This document shows positions 1 through 10,074 of a stretch of 64,000 nt of DNA, piece by piece. The translations under genes were made by a program, and so were the position numbers. Location of the stretch: assembly GCA_036768485.1 (NCBI GenBank), contig JAVLUZ010000340.1, positions 1,871,470 through 1,935,469 on the forward strand, written 5' to 3'. Source of the stretch: Mermis nigrescens. Lineage: Eukaryota > Nematoda > Enoplea > Mermithida > Mermithidae. How positions within the stretch are numbered: the stretch's first letter is position 1; each line of letters starts with the position of its first letter. The notes under the pieces were generated by a model. The model did not search any database. It had not been told where the DNA came from and was given only the letters and a program-made list of their open reading frames with translations.

Positions 1-530
1 CCACAACGTGACAAAAATATTTCACAACGTGACAAAAATATTTCACAACTTGACAAAAAATTTTCACAACTTGACAAAAAATTTTCACAACTTGACAAAA
101 AATTTCCACAACGTGACAAAAATATTTCACAACGTGACAAAAATATTTCACAATTTGACAAAAAATTTTCACAACTTGAAAAAAAATTTCCACAACTTGA
201 CAAAAAATTTTCACAACGTGACAAAAAATTTCCACAACTTGACAAAAAATTTCCCCAACCTGACAAAAAATTTCCACAACTTCACAAAAAATTTCCACAA
301 CTTGACAAAAAATTTCCACAACTTGACAAAAAATTTCCACAACGTGACAAAAATATTTCACAACGTGACAAAAATATTTCACAACTTGACAAAAAATTTT
401 CACAACTTGACAAAAAATTTTCACAACTTGACAAAAAAATTTCACAATATGACAAAAGTACTATGCTTAAGCACGTAAAAATATTTCACAATTTGACAAA
501 AACTGCATCCATGATGCAGAATTGAAGCAA
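1..530. repeat. 21-bp minisatellite, block 1
   Basis: Tandem array of a 21-base unit, consensus cacaacttgacaaaaaattt plus one base, with a variant cacaacgtgacaaaaatatt. The unit length is a multiple of three and lacks stops, so several frames stay open and encode a fortuitous heptad (HNLTKNF) ladder. The array ends in a distinctive non-unit junction (gtactatgcttaagcacg, 458-475), followed by one more unit. The window opens inside the array, so its true left edge is not seen. Confidence 0.95.
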
Positions 531-714
531 TTTTAATTTTTTATGGTGTAAACAGCTTTTGATCAAGCTGAGACACCAGAATTGAGTGCTTAAAACTCAT
601 ATTTTCTTCATTTTTTTTCTTTTTTCTCTTTTTTTGGCTGATGGATGACTTCCTATTATTTCAGCGAAAAACTCGTGAAACTGCATACTTTCAGCAAAAT
701 ATAAAAATTTTATA
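531..714. other. spacer between minisatellite blocks
   Basis: Unique AT-rich sequence containing a T-rich tract near 610-635. It separates the two 21-bp arrays. No gene or motif is recognised in it. Confidence 0.5.
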
Positions 715-1190
715 AAAATATTTCGCAACTTGACAAAAAATTTTCACAACTTGACAAAAATTTTCACAACTTGACAAAAAATTTTCACAACTTGACAAAA
801 AATTTTCACAACTTGACAAAAAATTTCCACAACGTGACAAAAATATTTCACATTTTGACAAAATATTTCCACAACTTGACAAAAAATTTCCACAACTTGA
901 CAAAAAATTTCCACAACTTGACAAAAAAATTTCACAACTTGACAAAAAATTTTCACAACTTGACAAAAGTACTATGCTTAAGCACGTAAAAATATTTCAC
1001 AACTTGACAAAAAATTTTCACAACTTGACAAAAAATTTTCACGACGTGACAAAAATATTTCACAGCTTGACAAAACATTTTCACAACTTGACAAAAAATT
1101 TTCAGAACTTGACAAAAAAATTTCACAACTTGACAAAAAATTCTACAACGTGACAAAAATATTTCGCAACGTGACAAAAATATCAATAAT
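715..1190. repeat. 21-bp minisatellite, block 2
   Basis: Second array of the same 21-base unit. It contains the same junction (gtactatgcttaagcacg, 969-986) seen in block 1, here with about ten further degenerate units after it. The repeated junction shows that a larger segment was duplicated, not only single units. Confidence 0.95.
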
Positions 1191-2164
1191 TGTTTTTTAA
1201 ACGGCAAAGTTCTCTGTAGTATGCAGACCCATGCAAATGAGAGGAGACGAGACGAACACCTGTGGGAGGGGCCTAAATGGAAAAGTTACTGGGAATTGAT
1301 GAAAATTATATTTTTTCGCTGCAGTGACTGTAAATTTATGCCTATTTTTGAGGCTGCCCCCCAGAACCGCCCTGCTATGCATCTACGGATTTTATGCTCA
1401 AAAATCCTCAAAAACACTTGAAATAGCTGTGAATTTTTTTGTTATTTTCGTGACGTATTGCTATATCGTATTTCTCTTATGCGAAACACATCACATTTGC
1501 AGCATATATCCGATGTATTCGCTGATCTATATGGCTGCCTCTTTAGTTTTTTGCTGTAATTTTAGCAATTTTTCGCGATTAATGTTCTACTGAATTACCG
1601 ACAGCTGAAGCCAAATTAGTTGTACATCATTCGTGACTTGTTGTGTACGTGCTTTCTTCGAACAGTAAATAATACATACAAGACATGCACGAGGGGGCAT
1701 CTCAGCAAGGAAAATTTCTGGATAAAATAGGGCGAAAATCGGAAAAATGCTTGACCAGAAACATAGTTTTTATGCAGACACGTCGATCTGGGGGAATGGT
1801 GGGTCCTGATCCCCCAAAATTCGGAAAAATCTTACTTTTTAAACGTTATATTGAGCTATTTTGGTCTTTTTGGGTATGGAGGACGGCCAGCCACGTGCCT
1901 GTTTTATGCCATTTTAGCATTTTTGGCACACCAGCTGATACCCCCCAGATCGACCATGCAACCTGAGGAACAACACTGCAAGATAGACCATGCTATAACA
2001 GGCGGCGCGGTGGGACCCCCCTCCCTTACACACCCCTCCTTTCCCGTCCTTTATATACTTTATCGTTGCACCCTCAACTTACTTCAGGGTGCAGATTTTT
2101 ACGTCATCGCCTATGTTATAACATAGGCTATCCTACAGCGTTGCTGTCCAGACTGCCGGCCATT
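1191..2164. other. no gene recognised
   Basis: Short open frames exist on both strands but none has a recognisable domain. Around 1790-1850 there is a ggtcctgatccccc motif like the dispersed repeats seen between 44 and 63 kb, so this stretch is probably degraded repeat DNA. Confidence 0.4.
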
Positions 2165-2179
2165 ACTACTGCTTAGCCA

Positions 2180-2485
2180 TTTATCCTTCAAACCGATGCA
2201 TCAGTTATGGGCATAGGAGCTATTTTAAGTCAAATAGGTACTGACGGATTAGAACATCCAATCGCTTATGCTAGCAGAACTTTGAAGCCTGCTGAAAAAA
2301 AGTATCCAATAACAGAACTTGAAACACTAGCAGTGGTCGAATTTGTTAAATATTTCCGACCCTATCTATATCTCAATGAAGTCACAGTATACACAGATCA
2401 TACTGCGGTTAAATCTGTTTTAGAAAAGCCTAATCCTTCCTCTCGTATCGCACGCTGGGGATTGGCTTTACTAAGCTAAACATTT
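2180..2485 (+). pseudogene. RNase H fragment of element C pol
   Basis: The translation carries LQTDAS, IAYASRTL, ELETLAVVEFVKYF and VYTDHTAV, the standard Ty3/gypsy RNase H blocks, ending near SRIARWGLAL. The usual Trp before the KYF block is replaced by Glu-Phe. The frame stops at 2477-2479, while the expected NADALSRLP continuation lies in another frame from about 2510, which shows a frameshift near 2480. The reverse transcriptase that should precede it is missing. Confidence 0.85.
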
Positions 2486-3962
2486 TCCCAAAAAAAGGAA
2501 GTGCTAATAAAAACGCAGATGCACTGTCAAGGTTACCTAATGAAAATCAGAGACCTTTCTTCGACATCGAATCTACTTTAATGAGTCGGCCACAAGAAAA
2601 TAACCTAATATGTGCTTTAGAAAATCAAACCATTAGCATAAAAACTTTACAGCTTAAAGATCATGAGCTCAAACCCATCATGCAAAGTCTAAAGGGAAAT
2701 AACAATAATCAGTCTTCTGCAACACAAAACTATGAATTACGTAATGATACTCTTTACCGAAAGCTTCATAGTAATTTCAAAATTGTGGTACCTAAGCAGA
2801 TACAAAATCTAATAATTCAAACTCATCATGATGATGAGCTAACTGGCCATTTTGGACCACGCAAAACGATTCACCTAATTTCTCAATTTTACTATTGGCG
2901 TACAATGCAAAAGGATGTAAAGGAATACTGTAAAGTGTGTAAATTGTGCCAAGTAAATAAATCAATGCGACACAAAATATTGGCTGATTTGAAGCCTATA
3001 ATTGCAAACGGACCTTTTGAACGCTTAGGATTAGATTGCATGGGACCATTACCAATCACTGAAAAAGGTAATCGTTTCATTGTTGTATTCACTGATTATT
3101 TTACAAAATATGTCGAGGCTTTTGCAACAGAAAATATTATAGCTGAAACCATAGCACATTTATTTGTAACAAAAATAGTATGCAGACATGGTGCACCACG
3201 TATTTTACAATCAGACCAAGGAACTGACTTTACTTCTCACCTCATGAAAGAAGTAACAAACATCTTAGGTACAAAAAAGTACATTGCACTGCATATCATC
3301 CCATCTCTAATGGCGAGGTGGAACGTACTAATCAGACTCTAGCAACTCGTATACGAATGTATGTTGAAATTAATCAGAAAGACTGGGACGATCATCTCCC
3401 ATTTGCAGTTTTTGCAATTAACATTACTGTGAATGACTCAACTCAATATAGTCCAGTCGAACTTGTATATGGGCGTTTACCTAAATTACCAATAGACATT
3501 GCACTGACACATGAAACATCTCCTTATACGGTAGATATTGATTCGTTTAATGATGCAGTGAAACAGCACTTTACACAAGCTCTATGTATTATTCATAATC
3601 GCATTTTAGAATCACAACAAAAATATGCAAAGTATTACAATAAAAGAGCAAATAATGTCGATTATAAGATTAATGATTTAGTCCTGAAAGAATCTCAAAT
3701 TATCAAGCGAGGCTTGTGTAAAAAGCTTTCACAAATTTATCAAGGCCCTTATAAAGTAGCTGCGGTTGACTATCCAAACATTACCATACAGTCTTTGACT
3801 AAACCTACAGAAATTGAGATGGTGCATGTTAACCGTACTAAACCATATTTTAACAAAATGGTGCCGGTGTTAGTGGAAAATACGCCTAATAAAATCCAGT
3901 CAATGAATGATACTCTCGAGGATGAGGAAGATGATTCAAGTGACTCAGAAGTAGAATACTAA
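2486..3962 (+). pseudogene. integrase of element C, frameshifted
   Basis: Two overlapping open segments make up one integrase. The first (to about 3317) has the zinc-binding HHCC module (HH near 2825, CKVCKLC near 2933) and the first two catalytic Asp blocks (LDCMGPLP and SDQGTDF). The second starts in another frame at 3318 with the GEVERTN block carrying the catalytic Glu, then a core tail and the C-terminal GPYKV...VHVNR barrel. The frame change lies between about 3270 and 3317, just before the catalytic Glu, so this copy cannot make a whole integrase. The last 20 residues are highly acidic. Confidence 0.9.
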
Positions 3963-4195
3963 GCCAATTAATGTTAATCATCAGAGCGTGTTCTGCTCAA
4001 ATGTAGGACCTACATAGTTATCTATATTTACTCAAAATATATGCCTGTATATTCATTTTAGTACTACATTATATGTGTTAAATAGTATTTATTTAGTTTA
4101 TCTAAAGCGAATATCATGTTTCACTTTACACTTCCTACTCAACAGCTTTACATTACCGATTATTAGTTTTCCAATCGTACGAGGACGTCCGAAAT
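3963..4195 (+). other. 3' untranslated part of element C
   Basis: AT-rich sequence between the pol stop and the purine tract. There is no third ORF and no env-like frame. Confidence 0.6.
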
Positions 4196-4207
4196 AAAGA
4201 AGGGGGA
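4196..4207 (+). promoter_or_regulatory. polypurine tract of element C
   Basis: The purine run aaagaaggggga lies directly against the TGTAACG that opens the LTR. This is where plus-strand DNA synthesis is primed in LTR retrotransposons. Confidence 0.7.
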
Positions 4208-4641
4208 TGTAACGTAGAAATCCAACGCAAGACACACAAAGCATACAACATCAGTCGACGTGATTAGCCGCCCTTAGACAATAAAGCCTACGTGAAATCT
4301 AGTCACTTACTTCTCTTTTTTCACTTTGATTTACACTAATTGTTTTTTCAGTTTTATTACTTTTTCTACGTAACTGACGAATGCCGCCCAATTGTTACTT
4401 TGTCCACGCGCATATTAGCTATCTTGCACTTTTTTGACATTTTTCGCATATCTTTTCAATTGCACTAATTTATTGCGTTAAAGTTTTCCTAATGCGTCAG
4501 GAAAAACCCATTAGTATAATCTGCGTAAAACTACGTTTAAGAGCTAGTATAAAATCTCGTGTTATAGTATATATAGTGGATTATTGCTGTTATTATGATG
4601 TCGTGTTGGTTCTCGGATTCTGCTATTCAATTGAATATACA
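4208..4641 (+). repeat. 3' LTR of element C
   Basis: Opens with TGTAACG after a purine tract and ends with TATACA at 4641, giving TGTA...TACA ends. An AATAAA lies near 4280. The 3' boundary is inferred from the terminal inverted bases only, because no second LTR copy is in the window. Confidence 0.6.
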
Positions 4642-5381
4642 GATGCCTCCGAAGCCTTACCGTAAGTTGATAATTCCATATTAAAGTTATCCTTAGTTCA
4701 ACTGCGTTATCCCTTACTCTCACACTCCTTATGATTTCTGTTTGTTTATTTCTTTTGCTTCCTTCTCGTATTGATGACTTCTTACTATTATATGGCTGCC
4801 AAGAGATACTTGCTTAAATATAGTTTTAAAATCGTGATATGAACCTCTATGTTAAGTTTTATACGTAATCAGACGGAATACAACGTTGTATTAAGAACAA
4901 AATGCAAGGCGTACTGTAAGTTGCGGTGCCAGCCAACGCGTCATGTCACCTGACCACCATGCATGAGTTTTTATACTTTTAAATGCAAAGCTAAAATGTC
5001 GCAAAGAAAAATATCATTGTAGGTACATACCTATAAAAATGCAAAATATCATGGACGCACAGGCAAATAAAAAATTTACGCTCACGTTACCCCGCTGAAA
5101 AGTTTCTGAATCAACCTTTTTCGTCAGCGAAATTCTGTCCAGATTTCTCAGATCCTACGATATGATTCGCTCGCGTGCTGGGAGGTTGGCCCCGCAGAAT
5201 GGCAAATGACCCCCGATGGCCTCGCCTCCACTTCCCCCCACAAGTGTCGACTTTTCATAAAAATTGTAAAAAGTTTGCTTTTTTAAGCTGACCTAAATGC
5301 AAACACAAAATATGCAAATCTAGTCGATCTTGTCACGCTACTCAAAGACAACCTATAAAAAACGTGATATTCTCCTATTTA
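4642..5381. other. intergenic, nothing recognised
   Basis: AT-rich sequence between the relic element C and the left LTR of element A. No reading frame or repeat boundary could be supported. The last four bases, TTTA, form the left copy of the target duplication of element A. Confidence 0.5.
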
Positions 5382-6442
5382 TGTAACTACGAGAGTTACA
5401 CGTATAGGCGAACTTGCCTTAGCATTTCGCGGTAGCCATGACATAGCCAATACTAGTAGCTATCTACGATAGTGCACTGTGGGCTATGCCTTCGGTCTTC
5501 CCATTTTTTCCCCAATTTTCAACAATAAAAAACATTTAGATACTTGTCCGGTAACATAGAGTTAAGTGTATGATAATAGTAATTGTTTAATGCATACCGC
5601 TTGTGTAATCGATAACATTCGATCTGAGATAAAAGTGTATCAGTATTACGTTGATTTGATCTTTGTTTATTTTACTGTAATGGTCCTTGAGGCCAGTGTA
5701 CTTAGAGTTCTTGTGAGTGGTGTTGTTGGCAGTCATGTTGGCCACTCGTACGTGTGTATAGTCCGTACGTTTTCGTTTTTCTTTTGCTTTATTTGGTTGT
5801 CCGGCTACAGGCCGTGGATTCTTCGTTCGAAATAAATTAGAGAAAAGCCTACCCAGGGGTTTTTGGATATACCGAGGGTTAGGTCGGCAATTTCCTTCGT
5901 CGAGGACTTCAGCTCATCAGAGTGGACGGATAGGTAAATCCCATATGTTTGCTTATTCTATTTGGAAATCTTAATTCTTTTCTCAAACCAAAAATTGATC
6001 AAAAATATTATCTAATCTTTAAGGATGATTGATCAGTATAGAGCTCGTTGTTGTTGTTTTCGAAGTTCATTGTGCTACACATATTAGGAACCAAAAACAT
6101 TTCGGATCAGGCACTGATTAGAAAAGAAGTTAAATAATCAACTTGAGCTCTGAGATAGGTCAACTGACCTCCGCGGCAAATTCCGAGATTAGGTAGGTAG
6201 CCTTAGGTCTTAGGGCGTAGCTGCTGAGATCACCCGACGAAAAGCGGCCAGCAATATTAGGGCTGAGGGGATCAAAGCCGTAAGGTCTGTAAGGGTCCAA
6301 AGATCGAAAGCTATCCAGGGCTGCGCGATCAGGGCCAGCGCTAAGCGTAGACTTAAGTACCTACGTACCTAAGTAACTCTCGAAGGCAAATACACGTGTT
6401 CTATGTCATCTTTGTACACATAGGACACCCACGATATTTACA
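5382..6442 (+). repeat. 5' LTR of element A
   Basis: Begins TGTAACTACG and ends TATTTACA, so the ends are TGTAA...TTACA. It matches 33524-34582 almost base for base. AATAAA occurs near 5526 and 5832. The short open frame inside it (5566-5835) is broken by an indel in the 3' copy, so it is not treated as a gene. Confidence 0.95.
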
Positions 6443-6443
6443 C

Positions 6444-6461
6444 TGGATAGTCCCTCTTTTA
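6444..6461 (+). promoter_or_regulatory. putative primer binding site of element A
   Basis: TGGATAGTCCCTC begins one base after the LTR. A TGG at this place is the expected complement of a tRNA CCA end. I cannot assign the tRNA. Confidence 0.45.
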
Positions 6462-7026
6462 GGCTGCTAGCTACAGCCGAACTGATCAATCATCGTAAAA
6501 TTATTTTTCGATCCAAAAATCATTATTTTGGCCATCTAAAAATGTGTAACATTTGGTTCACCTTTGTTGTTGTATCGACCGCGATTGTGGCAGTGCGCAA
6601 TTTAAGTAAGCGTCCGTGGTAAAGATTTTGTGTATTGTGGTAAAGTCATTGTTATTTTTTCTATTTCCGTCGGATCTCTATCGATGAAGGCAGCTCTCAC
6701 GCTTGCATTTTTGTATAAACGTCGACCCTCAGGCGACGATTCATCATTTTTTCTCTCTCGGTAAAGACCTAGGTGACAAAAGTCTTTACCTACCTCTTTT
6801 TCTAACCACGTACATTTTCTTGCGCTTTAGGCTTAGTCCTACCTGTTTTCGATCATTTCACGTTAGGTATATCTTACTTCACGTAAGCAAATACTATTCA
6901 CGTGAAAAAACCTGTTTTTCGGATCGACAAAGGCCAAATTCGAAACATTTATTTTAGACAAAATTTCGACGTACTGAAATTTATTTTACCCAAGGTCATA
7001 TTTTTCGACATTTTTGATACCTAATA
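6462..7026 (+). other. leader of element A
   Basis: About 570 bases between the primer site and the gag ATG. One 84-codon open frame (6703-6957) has no recognisable domain and is probably chance. Confidence 0.5.
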
Positions 7027-9330
7027 ATGGCAGGAAAAAAGGTTTTGCGGACACCGCCCGCTAAATTGAAAAAACCTTCTACGCCACCTACGTCATCTCG
7101 CCAATTACCCACCGCGCCTGTTGACTCTAATAGCGCGAGTTATTCTGTGAGTAATGACACAAATACGAAAGACGTAACTAGTAAGGCGAGTAATGATAAA
7201 TTACCCGCGTCACTAAATGCCGCGAGCAATACACAGTCTGAAGATGAACTGTTATTGACTACCGTGCGATCACGCATTAATCAAACTTCGATAACTAGAT
7301 CGGACCCTAACATTGACAATTCATCTAATCATACAATAATTGATAATACGACTACTCTTAATACGGCAAATAATCCTGAAACCAGTTCGGAGCGCGAAAA
7401 TCCCGATTCTGATGTAGAAAGTAATCATAGTCATAGCATAAATGCCGACAAAGAGCGTGCTAATGCTAATGTGACTAATGATCTTATTTTAAAAGCGCTA
7501 CAAGCTATTCATTTGCAATTTTCGGACCTTTCTACGCGCGTTGATCAAGATAAAAAGGAAAATGCGGATGAAATGCGTAAACTGCGTCTGGAGCTAAGCA
7601 CTATGCTTAAACCCCAACCAGTTTTTAATCGCATAGAGAATAATTCATCTGAGCGCGTTAACCACTCAATTGACAGCGCAAATTTTTCTGAATTTAATGC
7701 GCAAAGTGCGAATCGTGTGCAAAGTACGCATTGTGCATCTTCACTGTTGTCCACTGGCAATAGCGCATCAAATTCACGCTCACCTTCGGAAACTGTTCCT
7801 GAAAATATCGCTCAAAATTGTACGAATCGCGCGCCTGAGATATCTAATTTGTCACAGAATCCTTTAAACACGGGTTTGCAACCAGTGCAAAACTCGGGTT
7901 TTTCGGATAACATACCTACGATTTCGCAGCCGTCGGTACCGATTTTGCAGACGTCGCGATCTCGGCCTTCGCTGTCCTTAAATCGTATTGCGCCTTCTTT
8001 CGTACCTAATTCTTTGAATGTGAGCTCACAGCAGCAATTAAATCCTCCACCACTGCAATACTTTCCACCACAAGGAGAAATTCTTCCAAATAATTTCGTA
8101 CCTAATCCCATAAATGTGGAAATACCACCTAATAATCCTATTTTGCATTCTTCTAACATCGAAATGCAACCTGTTGAGATAAACTTATCTGGCATTAACA
8201 ACGAACCTACAAATTTACAAAATGAATCTGCGCCTCTACCTGAATCATCTAGTAGGAGAAGACATGTCAAATTTTCTGATGAAAGTTCATCTAATAGTTA
8301 TGATCGCCCGCGCAGCTGTCGCTCGCGTCGCAAAAGTAGATCGCGCAGACGTCGTCATCGCTATAGTTCAGATTCTTCATCTGAAGGCTCGCATGGTGGA
8401 TTGCGTCTCGCTGATTCCCTGAATCGCGGACCATTTTTGACACAAATGCAAATTGCAATTGCTAACAAAAAATTTTTTGATGGAGATAAAACGGATATAA
8501 AAGCATATTTTGCAGAATTTGAATCGCTTGCCGATACCTATGATATCGACAAAGCTGATCGTTTAAAATTTGCAACTGGATTTCTTGATCCCTATGCCAT
8601 GCGTTTGTACCGTTCGTTACCTGCTGATATACAACAATCTTATTCAAAAATGAAACAAGTGCTAATAACCGAATTTTGTCCAATGGACACCGGTGCGCTC
8701 TTTAACCGTTTTTTGAATCATAAACAGCAGCCTAACGAATCGGTTAAAGCTTATTATCTCTCGCTTCGCAAAGAGTTAATTAAATCTGATCCTTATCTTG
8801 AAGTGGATTTGCATCATTTCAATAATTTAATGCGACATCAATTAAAGGAAGGTTTATTACCACACATTTCGAAAGAGGCATATCATAAAAAGCCTAGAGC
8901 ATCGTTAGCTGAATTTTTGGACAATGCGCTAAGCGCTGAATTTGCTAATAAAGAATTTGAAGATAAAAAGGCAGTAACACCTTATGTATCGGTAACAGCT
9001 GCTCCCGTTGGCAGTGCAGTACCTAAAGATACTCCTCGCGCACCTAACCAAAATAATTCGAATCGTTCGCGTCATAGAACGTTTCATCGCTCGTCGTGTG
9101 CTGAAAAGCCAGAAAGTTCCTCTCGTAAATATTGCACCTTTTGCAAGCGCATAGGGCACATTTATGAGGAATGTTTCATGCGTCAGAGGCAAGAAGCGTC
9201 TAATAATGCTTATCATAATACCCAATCTGATCGAAATAATAATTCTATGGCTCGCAATTGCAGCCAGTTGCGTTCTTTTTTGCGCCAAAATCGTTTGCCA
9301 TCGCGTCCGAATTCGCAAAATAGACATTGA
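7027..9330 (+). CDS. Gag of element A, RS-rich
   Basis: Structural protein expected to form the cytoplasmic particle and bind element RNA. The ATG sits in a good context (aataATGG). Residues 1 to about 400 are a low-complexity Ser/Asn/Pro region. Residues about 410-455 form an arginine-serine segment (RSRRKSRSRRRRHR). A capsid-like retrotransposon Gag domain follows at about 480-640, then a zinc knuckle, CTFCKRIGHIYEEC (C-x2-C-x4-H-x4-C), near residue 704. The frame stops with TGA at 9328, yet the same frame continues open past it into the protease (9379 onward). CGA to TGA, one transition in an Arg/Ser-rich stretch, would explain the stop. Suppression of the TGA is a less likely alternative. 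Confidence 0.9.
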   Translation: MAGKKVLRTPPAKLKKPSTPPTSSRQLPTAPVDSNSASYSVSNDTNTKDVTSKASNDKLPASLNAASNTQSEDELLLTTVRSRINQTSITRSDPNIDNSSNHTIIDNTTTLNTANNPETSSERENPDSDVESNHSHSINADKERANANVTNDLILKALQAIHLQFSDLSTRVDQDKKENADEMRKLRLELSTMLKPQPVFNRIENNSSERVNHSIDSANFSEFNAQSANRVQSTHCASSLLSTGNSASNSRSPSETVPENIAQNCTNRAPEISNLSQNPLNTGLQPVQNSGFSDNIPTISQPSVPILQTSRSRPSLSLNRIAPSFVPNSLNVSSQQQLNPPPLQYFPPQGEILPNNFVPNPINVEIPPNNPILHSSNIEMQPVEINLSGINNEPTNLQNESAPLPESSSRRRHVKFSDESSSNSYDRPRSCRSRRKSRSRRRRHRYSSDSSSEGSHGGLRLADSLNRGPFLTQMQIAIANKKFFDGDKTDIKAYFAEFESLADTYDIDKADRLKFATGFLDPYAMRLYRSLPADIQQSYSKMKQVLITEFCPMDTGALFNRFLNHKQQPNESVKAYYLSLRKELIKSDPYLEVDLHHFNNLMRHQLKEGLLPHISKEAYHKKPRASLAEFLDNALSAEFANKEFEDKKAVTPYVSVTAAPVGSAVPKDTPRAPNQNNSNRSRHRTFHRSSCAEKPESSSRKYCTFCKRIGHIYEECFMRQRQEASNNAYHNTQSDRNNNSMARNCSQLRSFLRQNRLPSRPNSQNRH

Positions 9331-10074
9331 TCTCAATCACGATATCGTAATTCTAGTCAACATCGTTCATCTAACTATGTGAATAATGATAACCGCTTTG
9401 AATCGAAGCAAACACGATCGAATTTTAGGCAAAATCGTAATGATTATTACCAAAATTCGCATGCTAACTATCAAAATTTGCGTTACAATAATCATTATAA
9501 TAATCAACCGCGACAAAATACACCTTTTGTGCAATTCCCAAATGAACAGCGTGGTATATACTATAATTCAAACTACCGCAACGACAACAATTTTAATCGC
9601 CCTTATGTCACATACACTGCGGATAACCAACCCACCATGAATGTGCCCCCACCTCAGCCAACCCTTACATCTCCTCATGATGTAAACACGGTTACTGCGA
9701 AAGGGCCAGAATCTAGCGCGCGTCCTAATCTATTTGCGTTGCAAGAATTTCTCAAAGAGTACGAACGCTTACAACGTCGTCTCACAACTTATGAAAAAAT
9801 CAATCTACCTGCATCTAAGACTTTAGATCCTAATATTCCTATTGTAAGCCATGCTGGGACAAATTTACCCACCATTCTCGTTAAAGTTCATGGCGTTGAC
9901 ATACCTGCTCTTATAGATACAGGTTCACAGGTCACCATGATGACCACGTCTGCATTCCTACGTCTTGGTTTTAATTTACCACCTAAACAAGTCTCACAAG
10001 TCGTACATGGTGTAGGCGAAATCACCGCAGTAGTTCGGTATAAAGTAAACATGACTTTAACTATCGCGGAACAA
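9331..10074 (+). pseudogene. Gag tail and protease, first half (element A)
   Basis: Same frame as gag, downstream of the TGA at 9328-9330. After an Asn/Arg-rich linker and a short predicted helix (EFLKEYERLQRRL) comes the retropepsin core, with active-site ALIDTGSQVTMM at about 9908-9943 (catalytic Asp in DTG). The domain is cut after the codon ending at 10074, where a Helitron-like element enters. The second half, including the LLGYDF block, resumes at 13945 in the same frame. Retropepsins of this type process Gag-Pol. Confidence 0.88.

Larger units (their letters stand above)
2165..4641 (+). mobile_element. element C: 5'-truncated Ty3/gypsy relic
   Basis: Coding similarity starts abruptly in RNase H (around 2186), runs through integrase to 3962 and is followed by a purine tract and one LTR (4208-4641). 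No gag, protease, RT or 5' LTR is found upstream, so the element is 5'-truncated or was cut off by a rearrangement. At least two frameshifts interrupt pol (about 2480 and about 3290). It is separate from elements A and B: its integrase and LTR differ from both. Confidence 0.85.

Noticed and set aside
8..989. Open frames of HNLTKNF heptads (+) and Cys/Phe-rich repeats (-)
   Set aside because: They follow from a stop-free 21-base tandem unit and are open in more than one frame. No start context or domain.
1..1190. CRISPR-like array
   Set aside because: The repeats are directly adjacent without unique spacers, and the context is eukaryotic.
2165..4641. Element C as a truncated copy of A or B
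   Set aside because: Its integrase sequence and LTR ends do not match either one beyond family-level motifs.
5566..5835. 90-codon frame in the element A LTR
   Set aside because: The 3' LTR copy (33708-33902) has an indel that changes the end of the frame, and LTRs of this type are not expected to encode protein.
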